A DNA stretch of 64,000 nt from Raphanus sativus (GCF_000801105.2 NC_079517.1:24124973-24188972); one strand, 5' to 3'; shown: positions 9,747-19,712, numbered from the stretch's first letter. The notes: a model not told the origin generated them from the letters alone. A program made the numbers and translations.

Positions 9747-12572
9747 ATGGTAGGAGAAACCCACAGCCAAAGTCAGATGGCAAAGAAGAGCCAACAGTTG
9801 ACAGCTTTGCAAGAGGTTGAACAGATTGCTCAGTTGAGGAAAAGAAGAAAGGCACAAGGCCAACGTCCACAGCCAGGAGAAAGAAGATTTGGAGATGCAC
9901 CAGAGGCTGTCTATGTCGAGCCCAAGCCACCAGATCCTTCAAGGATCAATAAAAATCCAAATTCTAAAACCCCCAAACTTAATGTTGTTAATTCTCATTT
10001 TGATTATAACTCTTTTGCTAATAAAGTTGAACTCTTTAAATTTTCAGGAAAAAGAGGTTATCTTAGATGGGAGAGGAACCTTGATGAATGGTTTCATTAC
10101 AACAACATCATGAAGGAAGAAAGGCTAGCTTATGCCACTGATCTACTTAGAGAAGAAGCCTTCAAATGGTGGGTACAAGAAGAAGATGATAGGAGGTTTT
10201 ACAAGGAGCCAACTATCAAAACGTGGGGAGCACTTAAGAAAGCCATGAGGTATGAGTTTGCACCAGGTTATACAAGATCTCAGATCAAGGAGCAGTACCC
10301 AAGGAGGTATCCAACTCATGGTTCCCAAGAAGCAAGAGAAGCTGTCCAAAAAGAGGGTCAAGGAAGCTTGCCTCAACAAACCAAATTTCAGCCAAACCAG
10401 GGGCACGCCATTGTCCATTGCTTAGGCCAGAAAAGTGACATCCTAAAGGTTATGGAGGTGAGTAAAAACGTCAGCCAAGACACCTTGAGCAGACCCAAAG
10501 AAGAGCTTAACAAACCAGTACTTCAAGCAAAGGCTATGGTAAGTCCTATACTTGATAAATTGGTTTATATATCATCTCCCACTGGTATGAGTCACTTGTC
10601 TTTGTCCAAGGATATTAAGACAGGTCTTGAGGTCCAGAAAGACATGACCCCCACACCCTTGTTGGAATCAAGAGTTGTCCATGATTTATTTCCAAGAAAA
10701 ATGGAGATTCCAAACCAAAGGAAAGAAGAGGCATCAACCCAAGGTAAGTCTTCTAACTTTAAAAATTTAAAAGATCAGACATGTTATAGATGTCATAAAA
10801 TAGGACACTTTGCTGTGACTTGCCCCACTAAGCAAGCATTGATACAAACATCACTAGAAAAGAAAACAGATTTATCTATAAGAAGTGATAGTTTTATTCA
10901 ATCTGATTTATTGGTTCAAAATTCTGGTATAATGCACTTGTTTTTGCCAAGGAATTTTGATCCAGGAATAACAAAAGAAAGAGAACCTAGAGGAAGAGAT
11001 CCCACGTCCCTAGAAAGGCACACCATCAGCATTACATGTGCAAAACAGAATGAAGGAGAAGCTGGCAACAAGGAGAAAATCATACTTCAACTTTTTGATG
11101 CAATCAAAGTAAGTATGAATTTTAAATCTTCAACCACAGATATAATGCATTTGTCTTTGCCAAGAAATTGTTTTTCAGATACAAGACAAGAAGAAGATCA
11201 CACCAAACAAGATAAGAGGGTGCAAGAAAGGCAGCCATCAATCCAAAGCTGTCCAAAGAAGAATTTAATTCTTCATCATGCTGATGCACCTATGGTAAAT
11301 TCGGCCATATCACATTCTGTTTATGAAACTCCAGTATCAGATATAATTCACTTTGTCTTTGTCCAGAATGTTGAGAATTTTTCAGGTTGCAAAGAAGAAA
11401 ACTTAAAAGAAATCCCACCGGATAATCTTTTATTACTTGGAGAATCAGTCCCAAAGATGATCAACCATGAGGTTACCACTAGTGTGAAGTACCATCAACT
11501 CCAGAAGAGAAGAAATGACACTATCCAGGCCAGAGGCGTGATCATTTCCCATCTTTTTAAAGAAGAGCCACCAGATGCACAACCCATTACCAAACCAAAA
11601 TTGTATCAAGGTAAGGTTCTAAACTCCCAAAGGAGAATGAAACCTGACTTGCTCTATTGTGGTGTATCAGGTTATCCAGTTTTGAGGTCAAAACCTTCAC
11701 AAGGGGGAGGGGATGATGTGGTCATCAAACCAGTGGTTGAACCAGAAGTCAACCAAGCAGTCCAAACCGGCCACTTTGGAGGTACCAGCGACATAGGTCC
11801 AGTCCACGGCGTATATCTCAACAACCAAAAGGAGTTTTGGAGTGAAACAAATTTTAATGGACTCTACACTCAAGAAGGAGTCCAGCCCAATTGGAATTTC
11901 CAGAAAATCTTACCGGACCAAGGAGTTATGGATTTTACAATCTGGAGGTTCTCCAGCCCATCCAGTCGCGAGTATCAGCCTTTAGAAGATGATTTCAACC
12001 AAACCATGAAGCGGCCCTTTCCAGAATCAATTATGGGTTTCAAGAGGGAATTATTATCTATCCAGAGAGTCCAGAATCAGGCGAATTGGTTCAGGGAATA
12101 CCAAGATACAATCAATTTCCCAAAACCGATCAAACCGACATTATTTTGGGAAAGTTGCCAACCAATTCGATTTGGTCCAAACCAGACTTATCTATGGAAG
12201 CCAGGAGATCATCTTAACCATCCAGAAGACATCCAAGACGTCCTCAGCTGCACCAGCACCCAGGAGATCAGGAGGATCTTCATTTGCACAAACCTTCCAT
12301 TTTTGGCAGCATGGACACTAAATGGTTTCAATGAGTTTCTTCTTGAAATCCTTCAAGACCAACGGCCATATTCTACATTAAAGACATTCAGAGACATATC
12401 AGGAAGACTTCAAGATCATGGCCACGTCCAGAAGCTGTCCAGGTACAAGACCATCCAAGTTTCCCCATTGAAGACCCAAATCAAGCTAAAGGCAAGATTC
12501 CATGGAGCCATCAAAGCCTTTGCTTCCAAGATTTTTATTTCAAGTTTATTTCTTTCCTTTAGTCATTTTTAG
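9747..12572 (+). CDS. Family X gag polyprotein reading into the LTR, 941 aa
   Basis: Forms the virus-like particle of the element. Residues 85-190 are a Ty3-type gag core (FSGKRGYLRWERNLDEWF, KWWVQEEDDRRFYKEP, WGALKKAMRYEFAPG, PRRYPTHGS). A CCHC knuckle of the form C-x2-C-x4-H-x4-C (CYRCHKIGHFAVTC) begins near residue 346. Between about residues 275 and 540 a short motif like DIMHLSLPRN recurs four times. No protease or polymerase follows. The frame passes the polypurine tract and runs 859 bp into U3 of LTR-B1 before its stop, adding about 285 residues of Pro/Trp/Gln-rich sequence. The start at 9747 follows a TTTTCAGGAAGCC sequence and is the first ATG in frame with the gag core. Confidence 0.85.
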   Translation: MVGETHSQSQMAKKSQQLTALQEVEQIAQLRKRRKAQGQRPQPGERRFGDAPEAVYVEPKPPDPSRINKNPNSKTPKLNVVNSHFDYNSFANKVELFKFSGKRGYLRWERNLDEWFHYNNIMKEERLAYATDLLREEAFKWWVQEEDDRRFYKEPTIKTWGALKKAMRYEFAPGYTRSQIKEQYPRRYPTHGSQEAREAVQKEGQGSLPQQTKFQPNQGHAIVHCLGQKSDILKVMEVSKNVSQDTLSRPKEELNKPVLQAKAMVSPILDKLVYISSPTGMSHLSLSKDIKTGLEVQKDMTPTPLLESRVVHDLFPRKMEIPNQRKEEASTQGKSSNFKNLKDQTCYRCHKIGHFAVTCPTKQALIQTSLEKKTDLSIRSDSFIQSDLLVQNSGIMHLFLPRNFDPGITKEREPRGRDPTSLERHTISITCAKQNEGEAGNKEKIILQLFDAIKVSMNFKSSTTDIMHLSLPRNCFSDTRQEEDHTKQDKRVQERQPSIQSCPKKNLILHHADAPMVNSAISHSVYETPVSDIIHFVFVQNVENFSGCKEENLKEIPPDNLLLLGESVPKMINHEVTTSVKYHQLQKRRNDTIQARGVIISHLFKEEPPDAQPITKPKLYQGKVLNSQRRMKPDLLYCGVSGYPVLRSKPSQGGGDDVVIKPVVEPEVNQAVQTGHFGGTSDIGPVHGVYLNNQKEFWSETNFNGLYTQEGVQPNWNFQKILPDQGVMDFTIWRFSSPSSREYQPLEDDFNQTMKRPFPESIMGFKRELLSIQRVQNQANWFREYQDTINFPKPIKPTLFWESCQPIRFGPNQTYLWKPGDHLNHPEDIQDVLSCTSTQEIRRIFICTNLPFLAAWTLNGFNEFLLEILQDQRPYSTLKTFRDISGRLQDHGHVQKLSRYKTIQVSPLKTQIKLKARFHGAIKAFASKIFISSLFLSFSHF
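11701..11713 (+). other. Polypurine tract before LTR-B1
   Basis: AAGGGGGAGGGGA directly precedes TGATGTGG. Identical tracts precede LTR-B2 (13779-13791) and LTR-A' (15857-15869), and a similar one precedes the LTR at 60890. It is the expected plus-strand primer. Confidence 0.85.
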
Positions 12573-13104
12573 ACTGTTAGAGAGTCCCAAGGTCGAGCCT
12601 ATATAAGCTCACTTAGTTTGTCTTTGTTAATCACCCTTGAATTTTATGAATGAATATGCAGTTTTTTCTAGTTTTTCTTAAAACTATTATCTAAGTCTTT
12701 TGAGTGTTGTGAGAAGCAGCTCTTGAGCAACCTGACTTATCAAAGCCTCCTTTCACAGAGCTTTGTGGCGTCCTCAATCCCCCCATCATTTCCATCTACT
12801 GATTTGCCTTGAGAGAGACTTCAGTCCAGCAAGCAAATCCCATATCTATCCATCTTCCATCCATTGATCTTGTTGAGAGTGACTTCAGTCCAGCAACAAA
12901 GATCCCATCTCCATCAATCTATCCCTTTTCTATTTGCTTTTATTCTTATTATCATTCTGATTCATATTCATATTTGCTTCTGTTTGCATCATAAACTTAT
13001 AAAACTCATAAAAAGATTCACTCTTTGTTTCAGGTACCAATCCGAACTATTGGACTAAACCTCAGTTCCATATTTCCGGAAGGCCTGACCCTGTGCCCAC
13101 AACA
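11714..13104 (+). repeat. Family X LTR-B1 (1391 bp, second LTR subtype)
   Basis: Begins TGATGTGGTC and ends CCCACAACA. TATA-like TATATAAG near 12600. It is 169 bp shorter than LTR-A and differs clearly in U3 (for example SSREYQPLEDDFNQT instead of SICECPTFEGDSSPM in the encoded frame), so it belongs to a second subtype. Its first ~50 bp differ from LTR-A and LTR-B2 at several sites. Confidence 0.88.
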
Positions 13105-14650
13105 TTTTGGTATCCGAACTATTGGACTAAACCTTTTTATGAGTTTTTATAAGTTTTTTGATGCAATCAAAGTAAGTATGAATTTTAAATATTCTGTTTT
13201 TAAATCTTCAACCACAGATATAATGCATTTGTCTTTGCCAAGAAATTGTTTTTCAGATACAAGACAAGAAGGAGATCACACCAAACAAGATAAAAGGGTG
13301 CAAGAAAGGCAGCCATCAATCCAAAGCTGTCCAAAGAAGAATTTAATTCTTCATCATGCTGATGCACCTATGGTAAATTCGACCATATCACATTCTGTTT
13401 ATGAAACTCCAGTATCAGATATAATTCACTTTGTCTTTGTCCAGAATGTTGAGAATTTTTCAGGTTGCAAAGAAGAAAACTTAAAAGAAATCCCACCGGG
13501 TAATCTTTTATTACTTGGAGAATCAGTACCAAAGATGATCAACCATGACGTTACCACTAGTGTGAAGTACCATCAACTCCAGAAGAGAAGAGATGACACT
13601 ATCCAGGCCAGAGGCGTGATCATTTCCCATCTTTTTAAAGAAGAGCCACCAGATGCACAACCCATTACCAAACCAAAATTGTATCAAGGTAAGGTTCTAA
13701 ACTCCCAAAGGAGAATGAAACCTGACTTGCTCTATTGTGGTGTATCAGGTTATCCAGTTTTGAGGTCAAAACCTTCACAAGGGGGAGGGGATGATGTGGT
13801 CATCAAACCAGTAGCTGAACCGGAGGTCAACCAAGCAGTCCAAACCGGCCACTTTGGAGGTACCAGCGACATAGGTCCAGTCCACGGCGTATATCTCAAC
13901 AACCAAAAGGAGTTTTGGAGTGAAACAAATTTTAATGGACTCTACACTCAAGAAGGAGTCCAGCCCAATTGGAATTTCCAGAAAATATTACCGGACCAAG
14001 GAGTTATGGATTTTACAATCTGGAGGTTCTCCAGCCCATCCAGTCGCGAGTATCAGCCTTTAGAAGATGATTTCAACCAAACCATGAAGCGGCCCTTTCC
14101 AGAATCAATTATGGGTTTCAAGAGGGAATTATTATCTATCCAGAGAGTCCAGAATCAGGCGAATTGGTTCAGGGAATACCAAGATACAATCAATTTCCCA
14201 AATCCGATCAAACCGACATTATTTTGGGAAAGTTGCCAACCAATTCGATTTGGTCCAAACCAGACTTATCTATGGAAGCCAGGAGATCATCTTAACCATC
14301 CAGAAGACATCCAAGACGTCCTCAGCTGCACCAGCACCCAGGAGATCAGGAGGATCTTCATTTGCACAAACCTTCCATTTTTGGCAGCATGGACACTAAA
14401 TGGTTTCAATGAGTTTCTTCTTGAAATCCTTCAAGACCAACGGCCATATTCTACATTAAAGACATTCAGAGACATATCAGGAAGACTTCAAGATCATGGC
14501 CACGTCCAGAAGCTGTCCAGGTACAAGACCATCCAAGTTTCCCCATTGAAGACCCAAATCAAGCTAAAGGCAAGATTCCATGGAGCCATCAAAGCCTTTG
14601 CTTCCAAGATTTTTATTTCAAGTTTATTTCTTTCCTTTAGTCATTTTTAG
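13025..14650 (+). CDS. Rearranged gag C-terminal ORF, first copy, 541 aa
   Basis: The frame starts inside R/U5 of LTR-B1, crosses the scrambled junction, then follows the gag C-terminus (DIMHLSLPRN motif, SDIIHFVFVQN) and runs through the polypurine tract into LTR-B2 to a stop near the U3 end. It lacks the gag core and knuckle. Whether it is translated is unknown; the first methionine lies in a part with no coding history, so the real product, if any, may be shorter. Confidence 0.45.
   Translation: MFQVPIRTIGLNLSSIFPEGLTLCPQHFGIRTIGLNLFMSFYKFFDAIKVSMNFKYSVFKSSTTDIMHLSLPRNCFSDTRQEGDHTKQDKRVQERQPSIQSCPKKNLILHHADAPMVNSTISHSVYETPVSDIIHFVFVQNVENFSGCKEENLKEIPPGNLLLLGESVPKMINHDVTTSVKYHQLQKRRDDTIQARGVIISHLFKEEPPDAQPITKPKLYQGKVLNSQRRMKPDLLYCGVSGYPVLRSKPSQGGGDDVVIKPVAEPEVNQAVQTGHFGGTSDIGPVHGVYLNNQKEFWSETNFNGLYTQEGVQPNWNFQKILPDQGVMDFTIWRFSSPSSREYQPLEDDFNQTMKRPFPESIMGFKRELLSIQRVQNQANWFREYQDTINFPNPIKPTLFWESCQPIRFGPNQTYLWKPGDHLNHPEDIQDVLSCTSTQEIRRIFICTNLPFLAAWTLNGFNEFLLEILQDQRPYSTLKTFRDISGRLQDHGHVQKLSRYKTIQVSPLKTQIKLKARFHGAIKAFASKIFISSLFLSFSHF
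13105..13791 (+). mobile_element. Short rearranged internal segment, first copy (687 bp)
   Basis: Holds ten bases of the primer-binding region (TTTTGGTATC), then a piece of LTR end (CGAACTATTGGACTAAACC), then a 30-nt inverted piece of the LTR (13128-13157), then joins gag at TTTTTGATGCAATCAAAG (equivalent to about 11096). The remaining ~630 bp are the C-terminal third of gag up to the polypurine tract. The leader, the gag core and the zinc knuckle are missing. Confidence 0.85.
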
Positions 14651-15182
14651 ACTGTTAGAGAGTCCCAAGGTCGAGCCTATATAAGCTCACTTAGTTTGTC
14701 TTTGTTAATCACCCTTGAATTTTATGAATGAATATGCAGTTTTTTCTAGTTTTTCTTAAAACTATTATCTAAGTCTTTTGAGTGTTGTGAGAAGCAGCTC
14801 TTGAGCAACCTGACTTATCAAAGCCTCCTTTCACAGAGCTTTGTGGCGTCCTCAATCCCCCCATCATTTCCATCTACTGATTTGCCTTCAGAGAGACTTC
14901 AGTCCAGCAAGCAAATCCCATATCTATCCATCTTCCATCCATTGATCTTGTTGAGAGTGACTTCAGTCCAGCAACAAAGATCCCATCTCCATCAATCTAT
15001 CCCTTTTCTATTTGCTTTTATTCTTATTATCATTCTGATTCATATTCATATTTGCTTCTGTTTGCATCATAAACTTATAAAACTCATAAAAAGATTCACT
15101 CTTTGTTTCAGGTACCAATCCGAACTATTGGACTAAACCTCAGTTCCATATTTCCGGAAGGCCTGACCCTGTGCCCACAACA
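13792..15182 (+). repeat. Family X LTR-B2 (1391 bp)
   Basis: Same length as LTR-B1 and nearly identical, except for its first bases (GTAGCTGAACCGGAGG), which match LTR-A. It starts exactly 2078 bp after LTR-B1 and 2078 bp before LTR-A'. Confidence 0.88.
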
Positions 15183-16938
15183 TTTTGGTATCCGAACTAT
15201 TGGACTAAACCTTTTTATGAGTTTTTATAAGTTTTTTGATGCAATCAAAGTAAGTATGAATTTTAAATATTCTGTTTTTAAATCTTCAACCACAGATATA
15301 ATGCATTTGTCTTTGCCAAGAAATTGTTTTTCAGATACAAGACAAGAAGGAGATCACACCAAACAAGATAAAAGGGTGCAAGAAAGGCAGCCATCAATCC
15401 AAAGCTGTCCAAAGAAGAATTTAATTCTTCATCATGCTGATGCACCTATGGTAAATTCGACCATATCACATTCTGTTTATGAAACTCCAGTATCAGATAT
15501 AATTCACTTTGTCTTTGTCCAGAATGTTGAGAATTTTTCAGGTTGCAAAGAAGAAAACTTAAAAGAAATCCCACCGGGTAATCTTTTATTACTTGGAGAA
15601 TCAGTACCAAAGATGATCAACCATGAGGTTACCACTAGTGTGAAGTACCATCAACTCCAGAAGAGAAGAGATGACACTATCCAGGCCAGAGGCGTGATCA
15701 TTTCCCATCTTTTTAAAGAAGAGCCACCAGATGCACAACCCATTACCAAACCAAAATTGTATCAAGGTAAGGTTCTAAACTCCCAAAGGAGAATGAAACC
15801 TGACTTGCTCTATTGTGGTGTATCAGGTTATCCAGTTTTGAGGTCAAAACCTTCACAAGGGGGAGGGGATGATGTGGTCATCAAACCAGTAGCTGAACCG
15901 GAGGTCAACCAAGCAGTCCAAACCGGCCACTTTGGAGGTACCAGCGACATAGGTCCAGTCCACGGCGTATATCTCAACAACCAAAAGGAGTTTTGGAGTG
16001 AAACAAATTTTAATGGACTCTACACTCAAGAAGGAGTCCAGTCCAATTGGAAGTTCCAGAAAAGCTTGCCGGACCAAGGAGTTATGGATTTTACAAACTG
16101 GAGGTTCTCCAGCCCATCCATCTGCGAGTGCCCGACTTTTGAAGGAGATTCAAGCCCAATGAAGAAGCGGCCTGAACCAAAGCCAATCATAGGATTCAAG
16201 AGGAATCTCTCATCTTTCCAGAAAGCCCAGTATCAGGAGAAATGGCCACGGAATTATGAAGTTATGCCCAATTTGCCAGAACCGGTCAAACCAGTTCTAC
16301 ACTTGCCTCAATTGGAAGCTAACCGGTTCAATCAGCTTCAAACCAGACATTGGCGTCCAGGAGATCATTCCAACCAATCAGGAGGTATTGAAGAAGTCCT
16401 TAGCTACACCAGAGGCCAGGAGATCAGCTGGTTCAATGAAGAGTCACTTAAATCAAACCGGAGCTATTTATGGAAAGATTGGACAATCTATCGGTTTGAT
16501 CATTTCCAACCAATTCCAATCCGACCAGAAGACATCAGGACTGAACCAGGACGTCCAGGAGACATTATAGGAGTTCAAGAAGAGTTCTACAAGTTCATAC
16601 CATGCACCAGCCATCATAGGATCAGGAGGATCCCCATTAACACCAAGCTGCCTTATTTGGAGATTCTTGCAATCAAACTCCAACAGCTCTTTTTCCCTGA
16701 GTTTATGCACGACCTCAGCACCTTCCAAGCTATCAAGAAGATTCCCAGGAAGCTCACTTATCCCCTTAAACCATCCAGGTTCAAGAAGATATCAAGATAC
16801 AAGATCATCTCTTACTTGGAGCCAAAATCCCACAAAAGGCTCCAACGGCTAGTTTTTCAATTTATTGCTTTGTATTTGATTTGTTTCCTTTCTTTTCTTC
16901 TTAGACCTTTATCACCATTGTATCTGAGCATTATATAA
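15103..16938 (+). CDS. Rearranged gag C-terminal ORF reading into LTR-A', 611 aa
   Basis: Same start and gag part as the frame at 13025-14650, but it runs into U3 of the A-type LTR for 1069 bp. There it codes for about 355 residues ending in a hydrophobic stretch (FQFIALYLICFLSFLLR), which the B-type extension lacks. No known domain is recognised in the extension. Start uncertain; expression unknown. Confidence 0.45.
   Translation: MFQVPIRTIGLNLSSIFPEGLTLCPQHFGIRTIGLNLFMSFYKFFDAIKVSMNFKYSVFKSSTTDIMHLSLPRNCFSDTRQEGDHTKQDKRVQERQPSIQSCPKKNLILHHADAPMVNSTISHSVYETPVSDIIHFVFVQNVENFSGCKEENLKEIPPGNLLLLGESVPKMINHEVTTSVKYHQLQKRRDDTIQARGVIISHLFKEEPPDAQPITKPKLYQGKVLNSQRRMKPDLLYCGVSGYPVLRSKPSQGGGDDVVIKPVAEPEVNQAVQTGHFGGTSDIGPVHGVYLNNQKEFWSETNFNGLYTQEGVQSNWKFQKSLPDQGVMDFTNWRFSSPSICECPTFEGDSSPMKKRPEPKPIIGFKRNLSSFQKAQYQEKWPRNYEVMPNLPEPVKPVLHLPQLEANRFNQLQTRHWRPGDHSNQSGGIEEVLSYTRGQEISWFNEESLKSNRSYLWKDWTIYRFDHFQPIPIRPEDIRTEPGRPGDIIGVQEEFYKFIPCTSHHRIRRIPINTKLPYLEILAIKLQQLFFPEFMHDLSTFQAIKKIPRKLTYPLKPSRFKKISRYKIISYLEPKSHKRLQRLVFQFIALYLICFLSFLLRPLSPLYLSII
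15183..15869 (+). mobile_element. Short rearranged internal segment, second copy (687 bp)
   Basis: Copy of 13105-13791 with the same template-switch scar (inverted LTR piece at 15206-15235) and the same gag junction. A rare difference is GAGGTT at 15625 against GACGTT in the first copy. Confidence 0.85.
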
Positions 16939-17429
16939 GCTCATAGACGTCCATTGTAAAAAAACCACCCTTGAATTTTATGAATGAAAATGCAGTTTTT
17001 CTAGTTTTCTTAAAACTATTATCTAAGTCTTTTGAGTGTTGTGAGAAGCAGCTCTTGAGCAACCTGACTTATCAAAGCCCCCTTTCACAGAGCTTTGTGG
17101 CGTCCATCATTCCATTCCACCCACTGATCTTGCTTGAGAGAGACTTCAGTCCAGCAAGCAAATCCCATATCTATCCATCTTCCATCCATTGATCTTGTTG
17201 AGAGAGACTTCAGTCCAGCAACAAAGATCCCATCTCCATCAATCTATCCCTTTTCTATTTGTTTTTATTCATATTATCATTCTGATTCATATTCATATTT
17301 GCTTCTGTTTGCATCATAAAACTTATAAAAACTCATAAAAAGGTTTACTCTTGTTTCAGGTACCAATCCGAACTATTGGACTAAACCTCAGTTCCATATT
17401 TCCGGACAGCCTGACCCTTGCCCACAACA
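15870..17429 (+). repeat. Family X LTR-A', 3' copy (1560 bp)
   Basis: Same length as LTR-A at 7442-9001. By eye I find two differences (CCAGAC against CCAGGC near 16347, and CCGGAGC against CCGTAGC near 16460). It follows a polypurine tract and ends at the GAGAC duplication. Confidence 0.9.
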
Positions 17430-17434
17430 GAGAC
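17430..17434 (+). repeat. 5-bp target-site duplication GAGAC, right copy
   Basis: Matches 7437-7441 and marks the end of the nested family X element. Confidence 0.92.
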
Positions 17435-19712
17435 AGTCCGTACAGTTAGTTACTCAGTACTTATTAATGGAACTCCATATGGTAATATACAACCTGAACG
17501 AGGATTAAGACAGGGAGATCCCTTATCTCCCTATCTTTTTATCTTGTGTGCCAATGTCTTGAGTCACTTGCTTGATACTGCGGCTTCAAAAGGACAGGTT
17601 CGAGGTATAAAGATAGGGAATGGCGTACCGGCGATCACACATCTCCAGTTTGCAGATGATTCTCTGTTTTTTTGTCAGGCTAATGTGAGGAATTGTTCAC
17701 GGCTGAAGAAAATTTTCTGTACATATGAAGAATGTTCTGGTCAAAAAATAAATACAGCAAAATCGACGATAACTTTTGGATCAAGAATCCCCGACGATTT
17801 GCAAGGCCGGCTTAAAAGTATTTTACAAATTGATAAACAAGGTGGTGGAGGTAAATATTTAGGTTTACCTGAACGTTTTGGAAGGAAGAAGAAAGATATG
17901 TTTGGTTTCATTGTTAATAACGTGAAGCAAAAAACGACTGGTTGGAGTTCGAAATTCCTCTCTCAAGCTGGTAAAGAAGTTTTGCTGAAATCTAATGCAA
18001 TCTCAAGTCCAGTTTTCAGTATGTCATGTTTTAAGATACCTCAACAAACAATTGGTGAACTCACAAGTGTCATGTCGAGATTCTGGTGGGAGAAATCAGC
18101 AACTCAGAAAGGCATTCCGTGGGTTGCTTGGGATCGTATGCAATTTCCTAAATGTCAGGGAGGTATGGGTTTCAAAAATTTGTGTAAGTTTAATGATGCG
18201 TTACTTGCAAGGCAAGCATGGAGACTTGTGCAATATCCTAATTCTGTGATGGCAAAGCTTTTTAAAGCTCGCTACTTTAAGGATTCTCATATTTTGCAAG
18301 CCTCTTCTAAGAGATATCAGTCATATGGTTGGTCTTCTCTTATGGTGGGTATTAATCTCTTGAAACAAGGTTCACGGTTTATTATTGGGAATGGTAAATC
18401 TGTCAGACTCTATGAGGATCATTGGCTCCCAACTGAACCTCCCAGGTGTGCTACACGAATGTGTAATAGACAGCATCTCATGGTCTCCGACATCATAGTT
18501 GCTACGAGTACTTTTCAACATTGGAATTTAGATACTGCTCAACAGCTGCTAAATGATGAATATTTTCAGCTTATGCTCACGATCTACCTTCCTCAAACTA
18601 AGATTGAAGATACTCTGGTTTGGCCTTTGGAGGCTTCTGGAAATTACACTGTTAAAAGTGGATATAAACGAGAAATGATGGAGTTGGGTCGACAGTTACC
18701 AGATTTACTTCCTCCAAGGGGAGACCCAGTGTTGAAAACAAAAATTTGGAAGCTTCCTATTATTCCAAAACTGAAACACTTTCTCTGGCGTATTCTTACT
18801 TTGGCTTTGGGAACAAACACAAGGTTAAATACAGGGGGTATGTCATTGGATTGCCTCTGTTCTCGCTGTTCTGATGCTCCTGAAACAGTAAATCACCTTT
18901 TCTTCTTGTGTCCCATTTCGGTTCAAACCTGGCGCTCGAATCAAGTCACTTTAGGCTTCTCGGCAAGGTTTACTGATGATTTGGAAAATAATATGGAGTA
19001 TCTCCTACAACTACAATCTTCATCAACGTTAACTATGGAACAGAAGTTAACCCCTTTCTGGTTGCTTTGGAAGATATGGAAATCCAGAAATAATCTTATT
19101 TTTAAAAATAAGATCATTAATCCCCAACGTGATGGAGAGTATGTGACAGTAGAAGTTCGAGATTGGTTAGAAAAAACAGCTCAGGTTAGTTCTACCCCAC
19201 GGCAGATCCCTCTAAGTCCAAGATGGTATCCTCCAATGATCCCTTATTACAAATGCAACTTTGATGCTGCATATAATCCACAAACTTTCCATGCTTCTGC
19301 TGGCTGGGTTATTCGAGATTGTTATGGAGTAGTACATTACTGGGCAATGGCTTTCTTAGGCTCTGCTCAATCACCACTTGAAGCAGAGAGTAAGGCTTTG
19401 TTGGCAGCTATTCAATGCGCCTTTGCCTTGGGGTATAAGAATATGATTTTTGAAGGTGATTGTCTGGTTTTAATCAATTCTCTCACTACTGGGAAAGGAG
19501 ATTTTAGTATTGCCATGATTTGTAATGACATCAGACATTGGGGGCGCAAGCTTGGATTGCTTCAGTTCGCAAGGGTTCCAAGAGAGGCAAATGTGGTGGC
19601 TCATATGTTAGCTACACGTTGTGATCCTACTGTGTTATTTACATCATCCTCTACTTTCATTCCACATTGGCTTACCAATGTGATTTGTAACGATTACATA
19701 AGATGTGCTTAA
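17435..19712 (+). pseudogene. LINE ORF2, 3' part: RT catalytic core, zinc domain, RNase H
   Basis: Continues ORF2 in the correct codon phase after the insert: 1826 bp at 5616-7441 plus 2278 bp here is 4104 bp, a multiple of three. RT motifs are RGLRQGDPLSPYLFIL and the catalytic LQFADDSLFF. A zinc-binding region typical of plant LINEs follows (CLCSRC...ETVNHLFFLCP). The C-terminus is an RNase H-like domain (KCNFDAAYNP, SPLEAESKALLAAIQ, FEGDCLVLINSL, REANVVAHMLA). No stop or shift is seen, so this part was intact when the element was split. It cannot be made as one protein now. Confidence 0.9.

Larger units (their letters stand above)
7442..17429 (+). mobile_element. Family X gag-only LTR retrotransposon with four LTRs
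   Basis: Bounded by TG...CA and by GAGAC duplications. Order: LTR-A (7442-9001), primer-binding site, leader, gag (9747 on), polypurine tract, LTR-B1 (11714-13104), short internal piece, LTR-B2 (13792-15182), short internal piece, LTR-A' (15870-17429). LTR-B plus short internal forms two tandem copies of exactly 2078 bp. No protease, RT, RNase H or integrase is present, so enzymes from another element would be needed. The single duplication around the whole suggests that it integrated as one molecule or was rearranged afterwards without touching the ends. LTR-A and LTR-A' differ at only about two sites by eye, so the insertion is young. Confidence 0.9.
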
